64,000 nucleotides of DNA from Brevundimonas bacteroides DSM 4726 (lineage in GTDB: Bacteria > Pseudomonadota > Alphaproteobacteria > Caulobacterales > Caulobacteraceae), in NCBI RefSeq assembly GCF_000701445.1, contig NZ_JNIX01000007.1:1-64000 (forward strand), given 5' to 3'. The notes beneath the pieces are model-generated. The model was not told the origin of the DNA and ran no database searches. It worked only from the letters and a program-made list of their open reading frames with translations. This document shows positions 17,744-26,615 of the stretch, piece after piece. The position numbers were made by a program, and so were the translations under genes. Numbering within the stretch: the first letter of the stretch is position 1; the number at the start of each line of letters is the position of its first letter.

Positions 17744-17839
17744 CGCGCTCAGGCAGCGAGCAACCGCGTCGCGAGCGGTAGCGCACCAACCCGCGCTCAG
17801 GCAGCCAGGCTCCGCGAGCCGAGCGGTAGCGCATCAAAA
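17744..17839. repeat. Two tandem 48-bp imperfect repeats
   Basis: The unit begins CGCGCTCAGGCAGC and ends GAGCGGTAGCGCAYCAA. Copies are 17744-17791 and 17792-17839. It lies directly 3' of the SRP RNA on that RNA's strand. No function known. Confidence 0.7.
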
Positions 17840-17842
17840 CAA

Positions 17843-17983
17843 GGGAGGTGGAGACCGCGACCCGAAGGGGAATTCGTTGTGGCTGCTGCCTTCCGGCCCT
17901 GACCAGGTTGGCGAAGCCTTCGCCCGCGATCTCCGAGGCCCATATGGGCCGACGGCGCGACGGGATCAAGGCGCCCCCTCCCC
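17843..17983 (-). ncRNA. ffs: Signal recognition particle 4.5S-type RNA
   Basis: The universally conserved SRP domain IV is present on the minus strand: ACCTGGTCAGGGCCGGAAGG followed by CAGCAGCC (around 17880-17908), containing the GGAA-type tetraloop and asymmetric loop that bind Ffh. Flanking helix arms pair: GGAGATCGCG with CGCGGTCTCC. The outer GGGAGG (17978-17983) pairs with CCTCCC (17843-17848), followed by a T-rich stretch TTGTTTT. Ends are approximate (+/-10 nt). A location upstream of dnaX is usual in alphaproteobacteria. Confidence 0.92.
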
Positions 17984-18013
17984 TGCACAACCGAACGCCG
18001 CTAGGAATCGGAC

Positions 18014-18934
18014 ATGGCCCTCCCCGCCCTGAACACCTTCGCCGGCAATCCGCTGGACCGCGCCGGAGACCGGCGAAACGACCCCGAATGGCTGGCTGAA
18101 CAGGGGGCGAACCCCGAGGCGCTGGCCATGATGCTTTGGCAGGGCCGGCCGCTGCTGGAAGAGACGGCGAACGGGCCGCGTCTGGCCTGGGTCGACCTGA
18201 CCCGAGCGCGGGCAATGGTGGATGAAGCCGATCATGAGCTGTTCCTCGGCCTGTGGAAGGGCGCGCCGGTGTTTGCCGTGGAGTTCGAGGGCGCGGCCGA
18301 CCCGACGATCGGACCGGTGGCCGGGCTGGGCGTCTTCACCGAGCTGCGCGAGGCGGCGGCGGTGCTGCCGGACGCGGACGCGGCCATGGCGGGGACAGCG
18401 CGCAGCCTGTTCGACTGGAGCCGGCGGCATGGCTTCTGCGCCAACTGCGGGCAGGCGACGGAGCTCATCTCCGGCGGATGGAAACGGAAGTGCCCGGCCT
18501 GTGCGACCGAGCATTTCCCGCGTGTCGATCCGGTGACGATCATGCTGCCGGTGTTCGAGGGCCGCTGCCTGCTGGGGCGGCAGGCGGCCTGGCCCCACGG
18601 GCGGATGTCGGCGTTGGCAGGCTTTCTGGAACCCGGCGAGACCATCGAGGAGGGCTGCGCCCGCGAGATCGCCGAGGAGGCGGGGCTGACGGTGACGGCT
18701 CTGCGCTATCACTCCAGCCAGCCGTGGCCCTTTCCATCCCAGCTGATGATCGGCCTGATCGCGGAGGTGTCGGACGATCACGCGACGCCCGACCAGACCG
18801 AGCTGGAAGAGGTGCGCTGGTTCACGCGTGACGAGGCGCGGGCCGTGCTGGCGGGCGCGCACGAGGTGAAGGCCCCGCCGAGGTTCGCGATCGCGCGGAC
18901 CTTGCTGGAGGCGTGGGTCGAAGGCGAGGGGTGA
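18014..18934 (+). CDS. nudC: NAD+ diphosphatase NudC
   Basis: 306 residues. A divergent N-terminal domain is followed by a four-cysteine zinc ribbon (FCANCGQATEL...KRKCPACATEHFPRVDP) and a Nudix hydrolase domain. Its signature GX5EX7REUXEEXGU is complete: GFLEPGETIEEGCAREIAEE followed by AGL. The NudC-specific SQPWPFPSQLM follows. It cleaves NADH/NAD to NMN(H) and AMP and can remove NAD caps from RNA in characterised homologues. Confidence 0.95.
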   Translation: MALPALNTFAGNPLDRAGDRRNDPEWLAEQGANPEALAMMLWQGRPLLEETANGPRLAWVDLTRARAMVDEADHELFLGLWKGAPVFAVEFEGAADPTIGPVAGLGVFTELREAAAVLPDADAAMAGTARSLFDWSRRHGFCANCGQATELISGGWKRKCPACATEHFPRVDPVTIMLPVFEGRCLLGRQAAWPHGRMSALAGFLEPGETIEEGCAREIAEEAGLTVTALRYHSSQPWPFPSQLMIGLIAEVSDDHATPDQTELEEVRWFTRDEARAVLAGAHEVKAPPRFAIARTLLEAWVEGEG

Positions 18935-18945
18935 GCGGGCGACGC

Positions 18946-19076
18946 TCTCCCTCCCCTTCATGGGGAGGGACGACCGCGAAGCGGTCAGGGTGGGGTCCGA
19001 AAAGTAGGTTCGCACCGCTCTGCCCCACCCGCGCTCGGCTCCGCCTCGCGGTCCCTCCCCATACAGGGGAGGGAGA
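18946..19076. repeat. Palindromic intergenic repeat element
   Basis: 26-bp terminal arms, 18946-18971 and 19051-19076, are inverted copies with two or three mismatches. Each arm is itself a small hairpin (CCTCCCC...GGGGAGG). It fills the gap between convergent nudC and kdsB. Its C-run/G-run double-hairpin style matches the element inside the E2 gene at 49616-49735. Confidence 0.8.
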
Positions 19077-19085
19077 AGTCGCACG

Positions 19086-19808
19086 TCATGCCAACCCGCG
19101 CGCCGCCTCCAGGTCGGCGGGATTGTCGACAGAGATCGGGGCCTCAGCCACCGTCGCGGCCCAGATTGACAGCCCCAGTTCAAGGGCGCGCAGCTGCTCC
19201 AGCTTCTCGCGCTTCTCCAGCGGTGACGGCGGGGCGGCGCAGAAGCGTTTCAGGGCCTCGCGGCGGTAGCCGTAGATGCCGATGTGACGCCAGACGGGGC
19301 CGTCGCCGTAGAGGGTCGAGCGGGTGAAGTAGAGGGCGCGGGCGTGGCGGTGGCCTTCTTCGATCGCCAGCACGGCCTTGACCACATCGACATTGGCGCG
19401 GTCGGATGGATCCAGCTCGGGCGCAACGAGGGTGGCGATGTCGCACGTGGGCTCGCCGTGCAGCAGGGCCGCGCAGGCCGTGGCCAGGCCCGGATCGGCG
19501 AAGGGCATGTCGCCCTGAAGGTTGACGACCGCGTCGTACTCGCCGTCGGGGTCGATCGCTTCCAGGGCGGCGAGCGCGCGGTCAGAACCGCTGGGCAAGG
19601 CCGGATCGGTCAGAACGGCGCGGCCGCCGGCGGCTTGGACTACCTCGACGATCTCCGGGTCGCCGGCGGCGACGGCGACGGGCAGGCCCGACAGCACAGC
19701 CTGTTCCCAGGCGCGCACGATCATGGGCCTGCCGCCGATGTCGGCCAGGGGCTTGCCCGGCAGGCGGGTCGCGGCCATGCGCGTCGGGATCAGGATCAGG
19801 GGCGTCAT
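19086..19808 (-). CDS. kdsB: CMP-KDO synthetase
   Basis: 240 residues. The nucleotidyltransferase N terminus PLILIPTRMAATRLPGKPLA has the activated-sugar signature. VNLQGDMPFADP supplies the metal-binding aspartate, and FTRSTLYGDGPVWRHIGIYG is typical of KdsB. It activates 3-deoxy-manno-octulosonate with CTP for lipid A-core synthesis. GGGAA lies upstream of the ATG. Confidence 0.95.
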   Translation of the reverse strand: MTPLILIPTRMAATRLPGKPLADIGGRPMIVRAWEQAVLSGLPVAVAAGDPEIVEVVQAAGGRAVLTDPALPSGSDRALAALEAIDPDGEYDAVVNLQGDMPFADPGLATACAALLHGEPTCDIATLVAPELDPSDRANVDVVKAVLAIEEGHRHARALYFTRSTLYGDGPVWRHIGIYGYRREALKRFCAAPPSPLEKREKLEQLRALELGLSIWAATVAEAPISVDNPADLEAARGLA

Positions 19809-19962
19809 TTATGCGTTTCCCGTGATGCGACGCCGAGCCGCTGAATCGAGCGGCCGGGCCGGTTGCGAAGGCGGCGCTAGCGTGTCAGAGACCGCCGCGC
19901 AAGACACTCGCCCGCTTCGCCACTCCCCGGCGCGGGCCATTAGACGGGATGCGACGACGCGG

Positions 19963-20682
19963 ATGAGCGGCGATCTGAAGTGGAACAAGATCATGGGCGC
20001 GGGCCTGGGTACGGCCTTCGTCGTGCTGGCGCTGCAGCAGGTCTCGGGGGCGATCTATGCGCCCCATCATGAGTCCGAGAAGATGGGCTACTTCATCAAT
20101 GCGCCCGAGGAGGCCGAGGGCGGCGCCGAAGAGGCCGTGCTGCCGCCGGACTGGGGCACACTGCTGCCGGTCGCGGACCTGGCCGCCGGTGAAGCCGCAT
20201 TCGCCCGCTGCGCGTCGTGCCACTCGATCAATGCGGGCGGCGCCAACGGCATCGGGCCGAACCTGCATGGCGTCGTCGGACGTCCGGTCGGCGCTCATGC
20301 CGGCTTTGCCTTCTCGGAAGCCATGGTGGCGCACCGCTCGGTCGATCCGACCTGGTCGCTGGACGCGCTGGATCAGTTCATCAACGCCCCGGCTCGCTAC
20401 GTCGAGGGCACCAAGATGTCCTTCGCAGGCCTGCGCGATACCCAGGCCCGCGTGAACCTGATCGCCTATCTGCGCAGCCAGGGCTCGGAAGGCTTCCCGA
20501 TCCCCGCGCCCGATCCGGCGCGTCAACCCGGCGCGGCAGCACCCGCCGAGGGTGCGGCTCCGGCGGACGGCGCTGCGGCTCCGGCCGAAGGCGCGGATGC
20601 GGCGGGCGTCGATCCGAACGCGGCGGCGACGCAGGCCGGCGACGTGGCGGCCCCGGCGGCCGACAGCGCGCCCGCGGGCTGA
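19963..20682 (+). CDS. Membrane-anchored class I cytochrome c
   Basis: 239 residues from the ATG at 19963. One N-terminal membrane anchor (IMGAGLGTAFVVLALQQVSG) is followed by a periplasmic monohaem domain with CASCH and a later GTKMSFAGL that supplies the methionine ligand. The layout matches CycM/c552-type cytochromes that carry electrons from the bc1 complex to terminal oxidase. The last ~60 residues are Ala/Pro/Gly/Glu low-complexity repeats (PAEGAAPADGAAAPAEGA). Longer in-frame starts exist upstream, but they would antisense kdsB. Confidence 0.9.
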   Translation: MSGDLKWNKIMGAGLGTAFVVLALQQVSGAIYAPHHESEKMGYFINAPEEAEGGAEEAVLPPDWGTLLPVADLAAGEAAFARCASCHSINAGGANGIGPNLHGVVGRPVGAHAGFAFSEAMVAHRSVDPTWSLDALDQFINAPARYVEGTKMSFAGLRDTQARVNLIAYLRSQGSEGFPIPAPDPARQPGAAAPAEGAAPADGAAAPAEGADAAGVDPNAAATQAGDVAAPAADSAPAG

Positions 20683-20686
20683 TCGT

Positions 20687-21502
20687 CTAAAGGATGCGTC
20701 TGAAGCGGGCGGCCTCGAAGCCGTCCGCCAGACAGCGCGCATCGGCTTCGGCGAAGGTCTCGAGGACGACCGCGCCGTGATGGCCGCTGGCGTGAATTAC
20801 TCGGCTCGCGTCGAGCATCAGGGCCGAATGGCCGGTCCAGCTCTGGCCGGACTCGATCTTCAGCCAGACCACCAGGTCGCCGCGGCGAGCCTCGGCGAGC
20901 GCGATCGGTTCGCCGAGTTCGGCCTGTTCATGAGCGCGCCGAGGACCGGCCAGACCGCAGGCGAACAGGGCCTGTTGCACCAGACCCGAACAATCGGTCG
21001 CCCGCGACGACCGCGCGCCCAGTTCGTGAGGCGTGCCCAGCAGGCGTTCGGCGACGGTGACTGGGTCGGTTTCGAACAGGCCGATCGGACGCGCGCTCAA
21101 GATGTCTGCATTCTCGATCACCAGGGCGTTCAACGGGAGTTCGGCATCGACGATGCCCATGGTGTGGGTGGGACGAACGAGCCCCGGTGCCAGCGCGGCC
21201 AGATCGATCCAGCCGACAACGCCATCGCGGCGGGCCTGACCCCAGGCGCGGCCGTCGGCCTCATCCAGAACGTCGAAGACCTCGCCGAACAGCAGCTGAT
21301 CGATCCGCTCGGAGGCCACGTCGGCCTCGGCATGGATGTCGGCCACCGCGACGGCGGCACGCATGGTCCGCGTGGCACGATAAGCGTCGGCCGGCACCAT
21401 CCCCTCGAGCGACAGCGCCGCGAGGTCGGGACGGGCCAGAAGCGGCCGGGCGGGGATGAAGGCGTCGGTCAAGCGCGGGCTCTGACGATTGAGCAGGCAC
21501 AC
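20687..21502 (-). CDS. NlpC/P60 family cell-wall peptidase
   Basis: 271 residues. Bacterial SH3-like modules occupy about 45-150 (WGQARRDGVVGWIDLAAL is typical). The C-terminal NlpC/P60 domain has catalytic Cys in ATDCSGLVQQAL, and His in TGHSALMLD with further conserved sequence RVIHASG. No signal peptide is visible, so it may act in the cytoplasm on recycled muropeptides or be exported another way. The GTG start at 21502 is uncertain. It follows the M17 aminopeptidase by 42 bp on the same strand. Confidence 0.85.
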   Translation of the reverse strand: MCLLNRQSPRLTDAFIPARPLLARPDLAALSLEGMVPADAYRATRTMRAAVAVADIHAEADVASERIDQLLFGEVFDVLDEADGRAWGQARRDGVVGWIDLAALAPGLVRPTHTMGIVDAELPLNALVIENADILSARPIGLFETDPVTVAERLLGTPHELGARSSRATDCSGLVQQALFACGLAGPRRAHEQAELGEPIALAEARRGDLVVWLKIESGQSWTGHSALMLDASRVIHASGHHGAVVLETFAEADARCLADGFEAARFRRIL

Positions 21503-21544
21503 TGGCCGACGAAGGCGAAAATCCCGTTAAGCTGCGAGGCTGAA

Positions 21545-22942
21545 TCAGGATTCTCCGTATCGCCCCTTCAACATGGCATAGGTCGCGCGCAGACCTTGCG
21601 CCTCGCCGCCTTCGGGCCAGCCAGGGCGATTGCGGGGGTTCCAGGCGAAGATGTCCATGTGCGCCCAAGCGCCGGTGGTCGGCGCGAATTTCTGCAGGAA
21701 CAGGGCGGCGGTGATCGACCCCCCTTGCGCCCATCCGGCGCTATCGTTCCTCACATCGGCCAATTCGCTGTCGATGGCGGCGCGATAGCCGGGCCACAGG
21801 GGCATGCGCCAGAGCGGATCGCGGACCTCAGCGGCTGCACGTAGCAGGTCTGCGGCCAACGCCTCGTCGTCGGTGTAGAGTGGCGGCAGTTCCGGCCCGA
21901 GGGCCACGCGAGCGGCCCCGGTCAGGGTGGCGAAGTCCAGCGTCAGGTCGGGCGTATGCTCCGAGGCGCGAGCGAGCGCATCGGCGAGGATCAGCCGGCC
22001 CTCGGCGTCGGTGTTGCCGATCTCGATGGTCAGACCCTTGCGGCTGCCCAAGATGTCGCCGGGGCGGAAGGCGTCGGCGGAGATGGCGTTCTCCACCGCC
22101 GCGACCAGCACCACCAGCCGCACGGCCAGCCCCGCCTGCATGACCAGTCGGCCGAGCGCCAGCGCGTGCGCGGCTCCGCCCATGTCCTTCTTCATGTTGC
22201 GCATGCCAGCGGCGGGCTTGATGTCGAGGCCGCCCGAGTCGAACGCCACCCCCTTGCCGACCAGGGCGATCAGCGGCCGGTCGGTCCGGTCAAGGTTCCA
22301 GCCGATCTCGAGGATGCGCGGCGCGCGGTGCGGCGCGGCGGCGCGGCCCACTGCGTGGATGGCCGGGTAGTTCTGCTCCAGCAGGTCGTCGCCGGTCGTG
22401 ACGGAGAGCGTCGCGCCGTGGGCCTCGGCGATCTCGCGGGCGATGGTCTCCATCTGCAACGGGCCCATGTCGGCGGCGGGGGTGTCGACCATCTCGCGGG
22501 CCAGTGCGCATGCCGAGGCGATGCGGTTGGCCTCCTCCGCGTCGAAACCCTCAGGCGCGACCAGGCGGACCTCGGCGACATCCTTTCGGGGCTTGTAGCG
22601 GTCGAAGGCGTAGCGACCGAGCAGGAAGGCCAGCGCGGCCACGCGGGCGTCCTCCGGCTCCGCCTCCAGACGGTAGAGGCCGGTCGGCAGCCTGGCCGTC
22701 AGGGCGCGGGCGCTCATGGGATCGAAGGTCTGGCCCGTCCCGACCAGCACATGATCGACCCCGCCGTCAGCACCGGGCACGACGACAACCTGACCCGGCT
22801 TGCCCTTGAACCCCATCCGCTCGGCCCAGGTGCGGGCGGTGTCGGCGATCGCGCCTTCCGGCCCGGCGAACCGGACCGGGATGGCGGCGGCGGCCTCGGC
22901 CGAATCGGCGGCGACGATGGGATCGGGCGAGAGGGCGGACAT
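21545..22942 (-). CDS. M17 leucyl aminopeptidase family protein
   Basis: 465 residues from the ATG at 22942 (an upstream in-frame extension overlaps the opposite gene and lacks family similarity). The catalytic domain contains LVGKGVAFDSGGLDIKPAAG and the signature NTDAEGRLILADAL, with the lysine, aspartates and glutamate that bind two metals. It cleaves N-terminal residues from peptides in the cytoplasm. Together with the neighbouring NlpC/P60 peptidase this may be a peptide-recycling unit (inference). Confidence 0.93.
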   Translation of the reverse strand: MSALSPDPIVAADSAEAAAAIPVRFAGPEGAIADTARTWAERMGFKGKPGQVVVVPGADGGVDHVLVGTGQTFDPMSARALTARLPTGLYRLEAEPEDARVAALAFLLGRYAFDRYKPRKDVAEVRLVAPEGFDAEEANRIASACALAREMVDTPAADMGPLQMETIAREIAEAHGATLSVTTGDDLLEQNYPAIHAVGRAAAPHRAPRILEIGWNLDRTDRPLIALVGKGVAFDSGGLDIKPAAGMRNMKKDMGGAAHALALGRLVMQAGLAVRLVVLVAAVENAISADAFRPGDILGSRKGLTIEIGNTDAEGRLILADALARASEHTPDLTLDFATLTGAARVALGPELPPLYTDDEALAADLLRAAAEVRDPLWRMPLWPGYRAAIDSELADVRNDSAGWAQGGSITAALFLQKFAPTTGAWAHMDIFAWNPRNRPGWPEGGEAQGLRATYAMLKGRYGES

Positions 22943-23024
22943 GGCGGGCCTTTGTCGGATTAACCAATGCTTGACGCGAAGCGCCGAGTCTTCTGCGGAC
23001 AGACTTACCGGATCGGTCCGCCCC

Positions 23025-23852
23025 ATGTCGCTGAACCGCGTCGCAAGCTCAATCCTGATCGCCGCCGCATGCTGCGCGGCCATGCCCGCCTTCGCCCAGA
23101 CCGCGCCGACCCAGACGGCCGCCGCGCCGGCGGTGCCCGCGCCGCGCCAGCCCGCCTCGGCCGAGGAGCGCGCCGCCTACAACCGCCTCGATCCCCTGGC
23201 CCGCTCGGTGTTCTGGGCGCGGGAGATGGAGGTCAATCCCATGGACCCCGTCGCGGGCGTCGAGCTGGCCGAGGCCCTGCGCCAGCTGGGCCAGCACGAA
23301 CAGGCCGCCGCCACGGCGCGGCAGGTTCTGACGCTGCAGCCGACCAACATCGAGGCCATGCTCGAAATCGGCCGGGCCGAGATCGCGCGGGGTCAGGCCT
23401 TCTATGGCATCGCCCCGCTGGAACAGGCGCGTGATCTGGCGCCCAACGACTGGCGGCCGCTGTCGCTGCTGGGCGTGGCCTATCAGCAGGTGCGCCGCGC
23501 TGAGGATGCCCAGGCCGCATGGCGGGCGGCGCTCGCCATCTCTCCGGACAATCCGGACGTCCTGACCAACGCGGGCATGGCGCTGGCCACATCCGGCGAC
23601 GCGACGGGAGCCGAAGCCATGCTGCGCCGCGCGGTCGCGCAGCCGACGGCGACCCAGCAGATGCGGCTGAACCTCGCCATGATGCTGGGCCTGCAGGGCA
23701 ATATGCCCGAAGCCGAGCAGATCATCCGCCGCGAACTTCCGCCCGAACTGGCCGACCGGAACCTGCAATGGCTGCGGTCGCAGACACGGGTTCAGTCCGC
23801 CGCCCTGCCGACCGATCAGGCGCGGACCTGGGGCTCGCTGCAGAGTCCCTGA
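23025..23852 (+). CDS. Secreted TPR protein, TadD-like
   Basis: 275 residues from the ATG at 23025. The signal peptide is ILIAAACCAAMPAFAQ, followed by an Ala/Pro linker. Three or more TPR units follow (GVELAEALRQLGQHEQAAAT, EIGRAEIARGQAFYGIAPLE, LGVAYQQVRRAEDAQAAWRA, TNAGMALATSGDATGAEAML). The arrangement resembles TadD, the TPR assembly factor of Flp/Tad pili. No tad genes lie nearby, so the pilus role is only a possibility. Divergent from the M17 aminopeptidase. Confidence 0.8.
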   Translation: MSLNRVASSILIAAACCAAMPAFAQTAPTQTAAAPAVPAPRQPASAEERAAYNRLDPLARSVFWAREMEVNPMDPVAGVELAEALRQLGQHEQAAATARQVLTLQPTNIEAMLEIGRAEIARGQAFYGIAPLEQARDLAPNDWRPLSLLGVAYQQVRRAEDAQAAWRAALAISPDNPDVLTNAGMALATSGDATGAEAMLRRAVAQPTATQQMRLNLAMMLGLQGNMPEAEQIIRRELPPELADRNLQWLRSQTRVQSAALPTDQARTWGSLQSP

Positions 23853-23890
23853 GGCTTTCGGGCGGACCCGGCTGCGCCTATGTTCGGCCC

Positions 23891-24346
23891 ATGATCGACG
23901 ACCTCTACAGCGCGCGCATCCTGACGCTGGCGGCGAACCTGCCGCACGCCGGACGGCTGGCCGCGCCGCAGGGCACGGGTGAGCGGGTGGCCAGGCTGTG
24001 CGGGTCCAAGGCCATCGTGGATGTGGTTCTGGACGAGGCTGGGCGCGTCGTCGACTTCGCCCAGGACGTGAAGGCCTGCGCGCTGGGCCAGGCGGCCGCC
24101 GGTGTGCTGGGCGAGAGCGTGATCGAGGCTTCGATCGATGAACTTCGCACCACGCGCGATGCGATGCTCGGCATGCTGAAGTCGGGCGGCGAAGGTCCGA
24201 CCGGTCGGTTCGAGGGTCTGCGCGTGCTGAAACAGGTCGCGGACTATCCCGCGCGCCACGCCTCCACGATGGTCGCCATCGAGGCGACGCTGGAGGCGGT
24301 CGAGGCCGCGCTCGCCGCCCGAACTAGGCTCGCCGGCGCCGCCTGA
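23891..24346 (+). CDS. NifU/IscU-like iron-sulfur scaffold protein
   Basis: 151 residues. The N terminus MIDDLYSARILTLAANLPHA precedes a U-type scaffold domain with cysteines at VARLCGSKAIV and VKACALGQAAAGVL. The usual third scaffold cysteine is not obvious, so cluster assembly ability is uncertain. It forms a conserved alphaproteobacterial cluster with yidD and thrS downstream. Confidence 0.82.
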   Translation: MIDDLYSARILTLAANLPHAGRLAAPQGTGERVARLCGSKAIVDVVLDEAGRVVDFAQDVKACALGQAAAGVLGESVIEASIDELRTTRDAMLGMLKSGGEGPTGRFEGLRVLKQVADYPARHASTMVAIEATLEAVEAALAARTRLAGAA

Positions 24347-24391
24347 CGGCCCGGTTGCAGACCCCGCCCGCGCGGGGGATAAGCCCGGCCC

Positions 24392-24643
24392 ATGGCCCGC
24401 TCCGGCAGTCTTTATGAACGCGGCGTCCGCGCGGCCCATCGGGGCTACAAGCTGACGCTCAGCCCCTTCTTCGGCCAGTCCTGCCGCTTCCTCCCCACCT
24501 GTTCCGACTATGGCCGGGACGCCCTGATCCAGCACGGACCCGTCAAGGGCGGGTGGCTGACGGTGCGGCGACTGTGTAGATGCCATCCCTTCGGCGGATC
24601 GGGATACGACCCGGTGCCGCCCATCGAGACCAAAGACCCATGA
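24392..24643 (+). CDS. yidD: Membrane protein insertion efficiency factor YidD
   Basis: 83 residues with the full family signature: [20 protein letters not shown] followed by CSDY, then [20 protein letters not shown]. It assists YidC-dependent membrane insertion. Its stop overlaps the thrS start (ATGA). Confidence 0.95.
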   Translation: MARSGSLYERGVRAAHRGYKLTLSPFFGQSCRFLPTCSDYGRDALIQHGPVKGGWLTVRRLCRCHPFGGSGYDPVPPIETKDP

Positions 24644-26565
24644 TCCAGCTGACCTTCCCCGACGGCGCCACGCGTGAATACCCCGCCGGTTCGACCGCGC
24701 GCGATGTCGCCGCCGCCATCTCGCCGTCCCTGGCCAAGAAGGCCGTGCTGGCCGAGCTGAACGGCGAGCAGCGCGACCTGAACCGGGTGCTGGAGACGGG
24801 CGGCAGCTTCCGCCTGATCATGCGCGACGACCCCGAGGCGCTCTACACCATCCGCCACGACACGGCCCATGTGCTGGCCGAGGCCGTGCAGACGCTGTTC
24901 CCCGGCACCCAGGTCACCATCGGCCCGGCCATCGAGGACGGCTTCTATTACGACTTCTTCCGCGAGACGCCCTTCTCGACCGACGACTTCGCCGCCATCG
25001 AAAAGGAGATGGCGAAGATCGTGGACCGCGACGCCCGGTTCGAGCGCGAGGTCTGGGACCGCGACGAGGCCATCGTCTTCTTCGAGGCGCGGGGCGAGAA
25101 GTTCAAGGCCGAGCTGATCCGCGACCTGCCGGAGAACGAGACCATCACCCTGTATCGCCAGGGCGACTGGATCGACCTGTGCCGGGGGCCGCACTTCCCC
25201 TCCACCCGCCACGTCGGCAAGGCCTTCAAGCTGACCAAGCTGGCCGGGGCCTATTGGAGGGGCGACTCCAAGCGCGAGCAGCTGCAGCGGATTTACGGCA
25301 CCGCCTGGGCGACCAGGGAGGACCTCGACGCCTATCTGAAGCGGCTGGAGGAGGCCGAGAAGCGCGACCACCGCAAGCTGGGCCGCCAGATGGAGCTCTT
25401 CCACATGCAGGAAGAGGGCCGGGGCATGGTCTTCTGGCATCCCAAGGGCTGGGTGCTGTGGCAGGTCATCGAGGCCTATATGCGCCGCCGCCTGGACGCC
25501 GCCGGCTATGTCGAGGTCAAGACGCCCCAGGTGCTGGACAGGAAGTTCTGGGAGGCGTCCGGCCACTGGGAAAAATACCGGCCCAATATGTTTGTCTGCG
25601 AGACGGTGGAGGGCGAAACGCTCAGCCTGAAACCGATGAACTGCCCCGGCCACGTGCAGATCTTCGGCATCGGCCAGAGGTCCTATCGCGAACTACCGCT
25701 GCGCATGGCCGAGTTCGGCGCCTGCCACCGCTATGAGCCGTCCGGCTCGCTGCACGGCCTGATGCGGGTGCGCGGCTTCACCCAGGACGACGCCCACATC
25801 TTCTGCCGCGAGGACCAGATCGTCGAGGAGACGGCGAACTTCATCGCCCTCGCGCGGTCGGTCCACGCGGACCTGGGGATGGAAACGGCCTACATCAGCC
25901 TGGGCACCCGGCCCGAGGTGCGCGCCGGCGACGACGCCTTCTGGGACAAGGCTGAGGCCCTGATGGCCGAGGCGGCCCGCGCCGCCGGGACCGAGCCGGT
26001 GGTGACGGAGGGCGACGGCGCCTTCTACGCGCCCAAGCTGGATTTCGTGGTCAAGGACGCCATCGGCCGCGAATGGACGTGTGGCACCATCCAGCTGGAC
26101 TATGTGCTGCCCGAGCGTCTGGGCGCGGAATATGTCGGCGAGGATGGCGGCAAGCACCGGCCGGTCATGCTGCACCGGGCCATCCTGGGCAGTTTCGAGC
26201 GGTTCATCGGCATCATGATCGAGAACTACGCCGGGGCCTTCCCCCTGTGGCTCGCGCCCGTCCAGGCCGTGGTGGCGACCATCACCTCCGACGCCGACGA
26301 CTATGCCCATCAGGTCGCCGCCCGCTTCAAGGCCGCGGGCCTGCGCGTCGAGACCGACCTGAGGAACGAGAAGGTCGGCTACAAGGTGCGCGAACACTCG
26401 GTCGGCAAGGTCCCCGTCATCGCCGTCGTCGGCCGCTCCGAGGCCGAAAAGGGCGAGGTGGCGATCCGGCGGCTGGGCAGCCAGGAGCAGACGGTGGTCA
26501 GCCTGGACGAGGCCGTGCGGCTCCTGACCGAGGAGGCGACGCCGCCGGATTTGCGGCGGGGGTAG
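24640..26565 (+). CDS. thrS: Threonyl-tRNA synthetase
   Basis: 641 residues. N-terminal TGS domain ([19 protein letters not shown]), editing domain ([12 protein letters not shown] with [11 protein letters not shown] and [13 protein letters not shown]), class II catalytic core with the zinc cysteine in [13 protein letters not shown], motif 2 at [20 protein letters not shown], and C-terminal anticodon-binding domain. The ATG at 24640 overlaps the yidD stop by 4 bp, implying translational coupling. The last conserved gene before the AAA+ insert. Confidence 0.98.
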   Translation: MIQLTFPDGATREYPAGSTARDVAAAISPSLAKKAVLAELNGEQRDLNRVLETGGSFRLIMRDDPEALYTIRHDTAHVLAEAVQTLFPGTQVTIGPAIEDGFYYDFFRETPFSTDDFAAIEKEMAKIVDRDARFEREVWDRDEAIVFFEARGEKFKAELIRDLPENETITLYRQGDWIDLCRGPHFPSTRHVGKAFKLTKLAGAYWRGDSKREQLQRIYGTAWATREDLDAYLKRLEEAEKRDHRKLGRQMELFHMQEEGRGMVFWHPKGWVLWQVIEAYMRRRLDAAGYVEVKTPQVLDRKFWEASGHWEKYRPNMFVCETVEGETLSLKPMNCPGHVQIFGIGQRSYRELPLRMAEFGACHRYEPSGSLHGLMRVRGFTQDDAHIFCREDQIVEETANFIALARSVHADLGMETAYISLGTRPEVRAGDDAFWDKAEALMAEAARAAGTEPVVTEGDGAFYAPKLDFVVKDAIGREWTCGTIQLDYVLPERLGAEYVGEDGGKHRPVMLHRAILGSFERFIGIMIENYAGAFPLWLAPVQAVVATITSDADDYAHQVAARFKAAGLRVETDLRNEKVGYKVREHSVGKVPVIAVVGRSEAEKGEVAIRRLGSQEQTVVSLDEAVRLLTEEATPPDLRRG

Positions 26566-26615
26566 AGCTAGCGACGCATGAATGTGCGTTTGGCTGTGGC
26601 ACCCGATCAGCTAGC

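Noticed and set aside
17730-18215. Coding frame over the SRP RNA region
   Set aside because: The region carries the conserved SRP RNA core and a tandem repeat; the frame is a by-product of GC-rich sequence.
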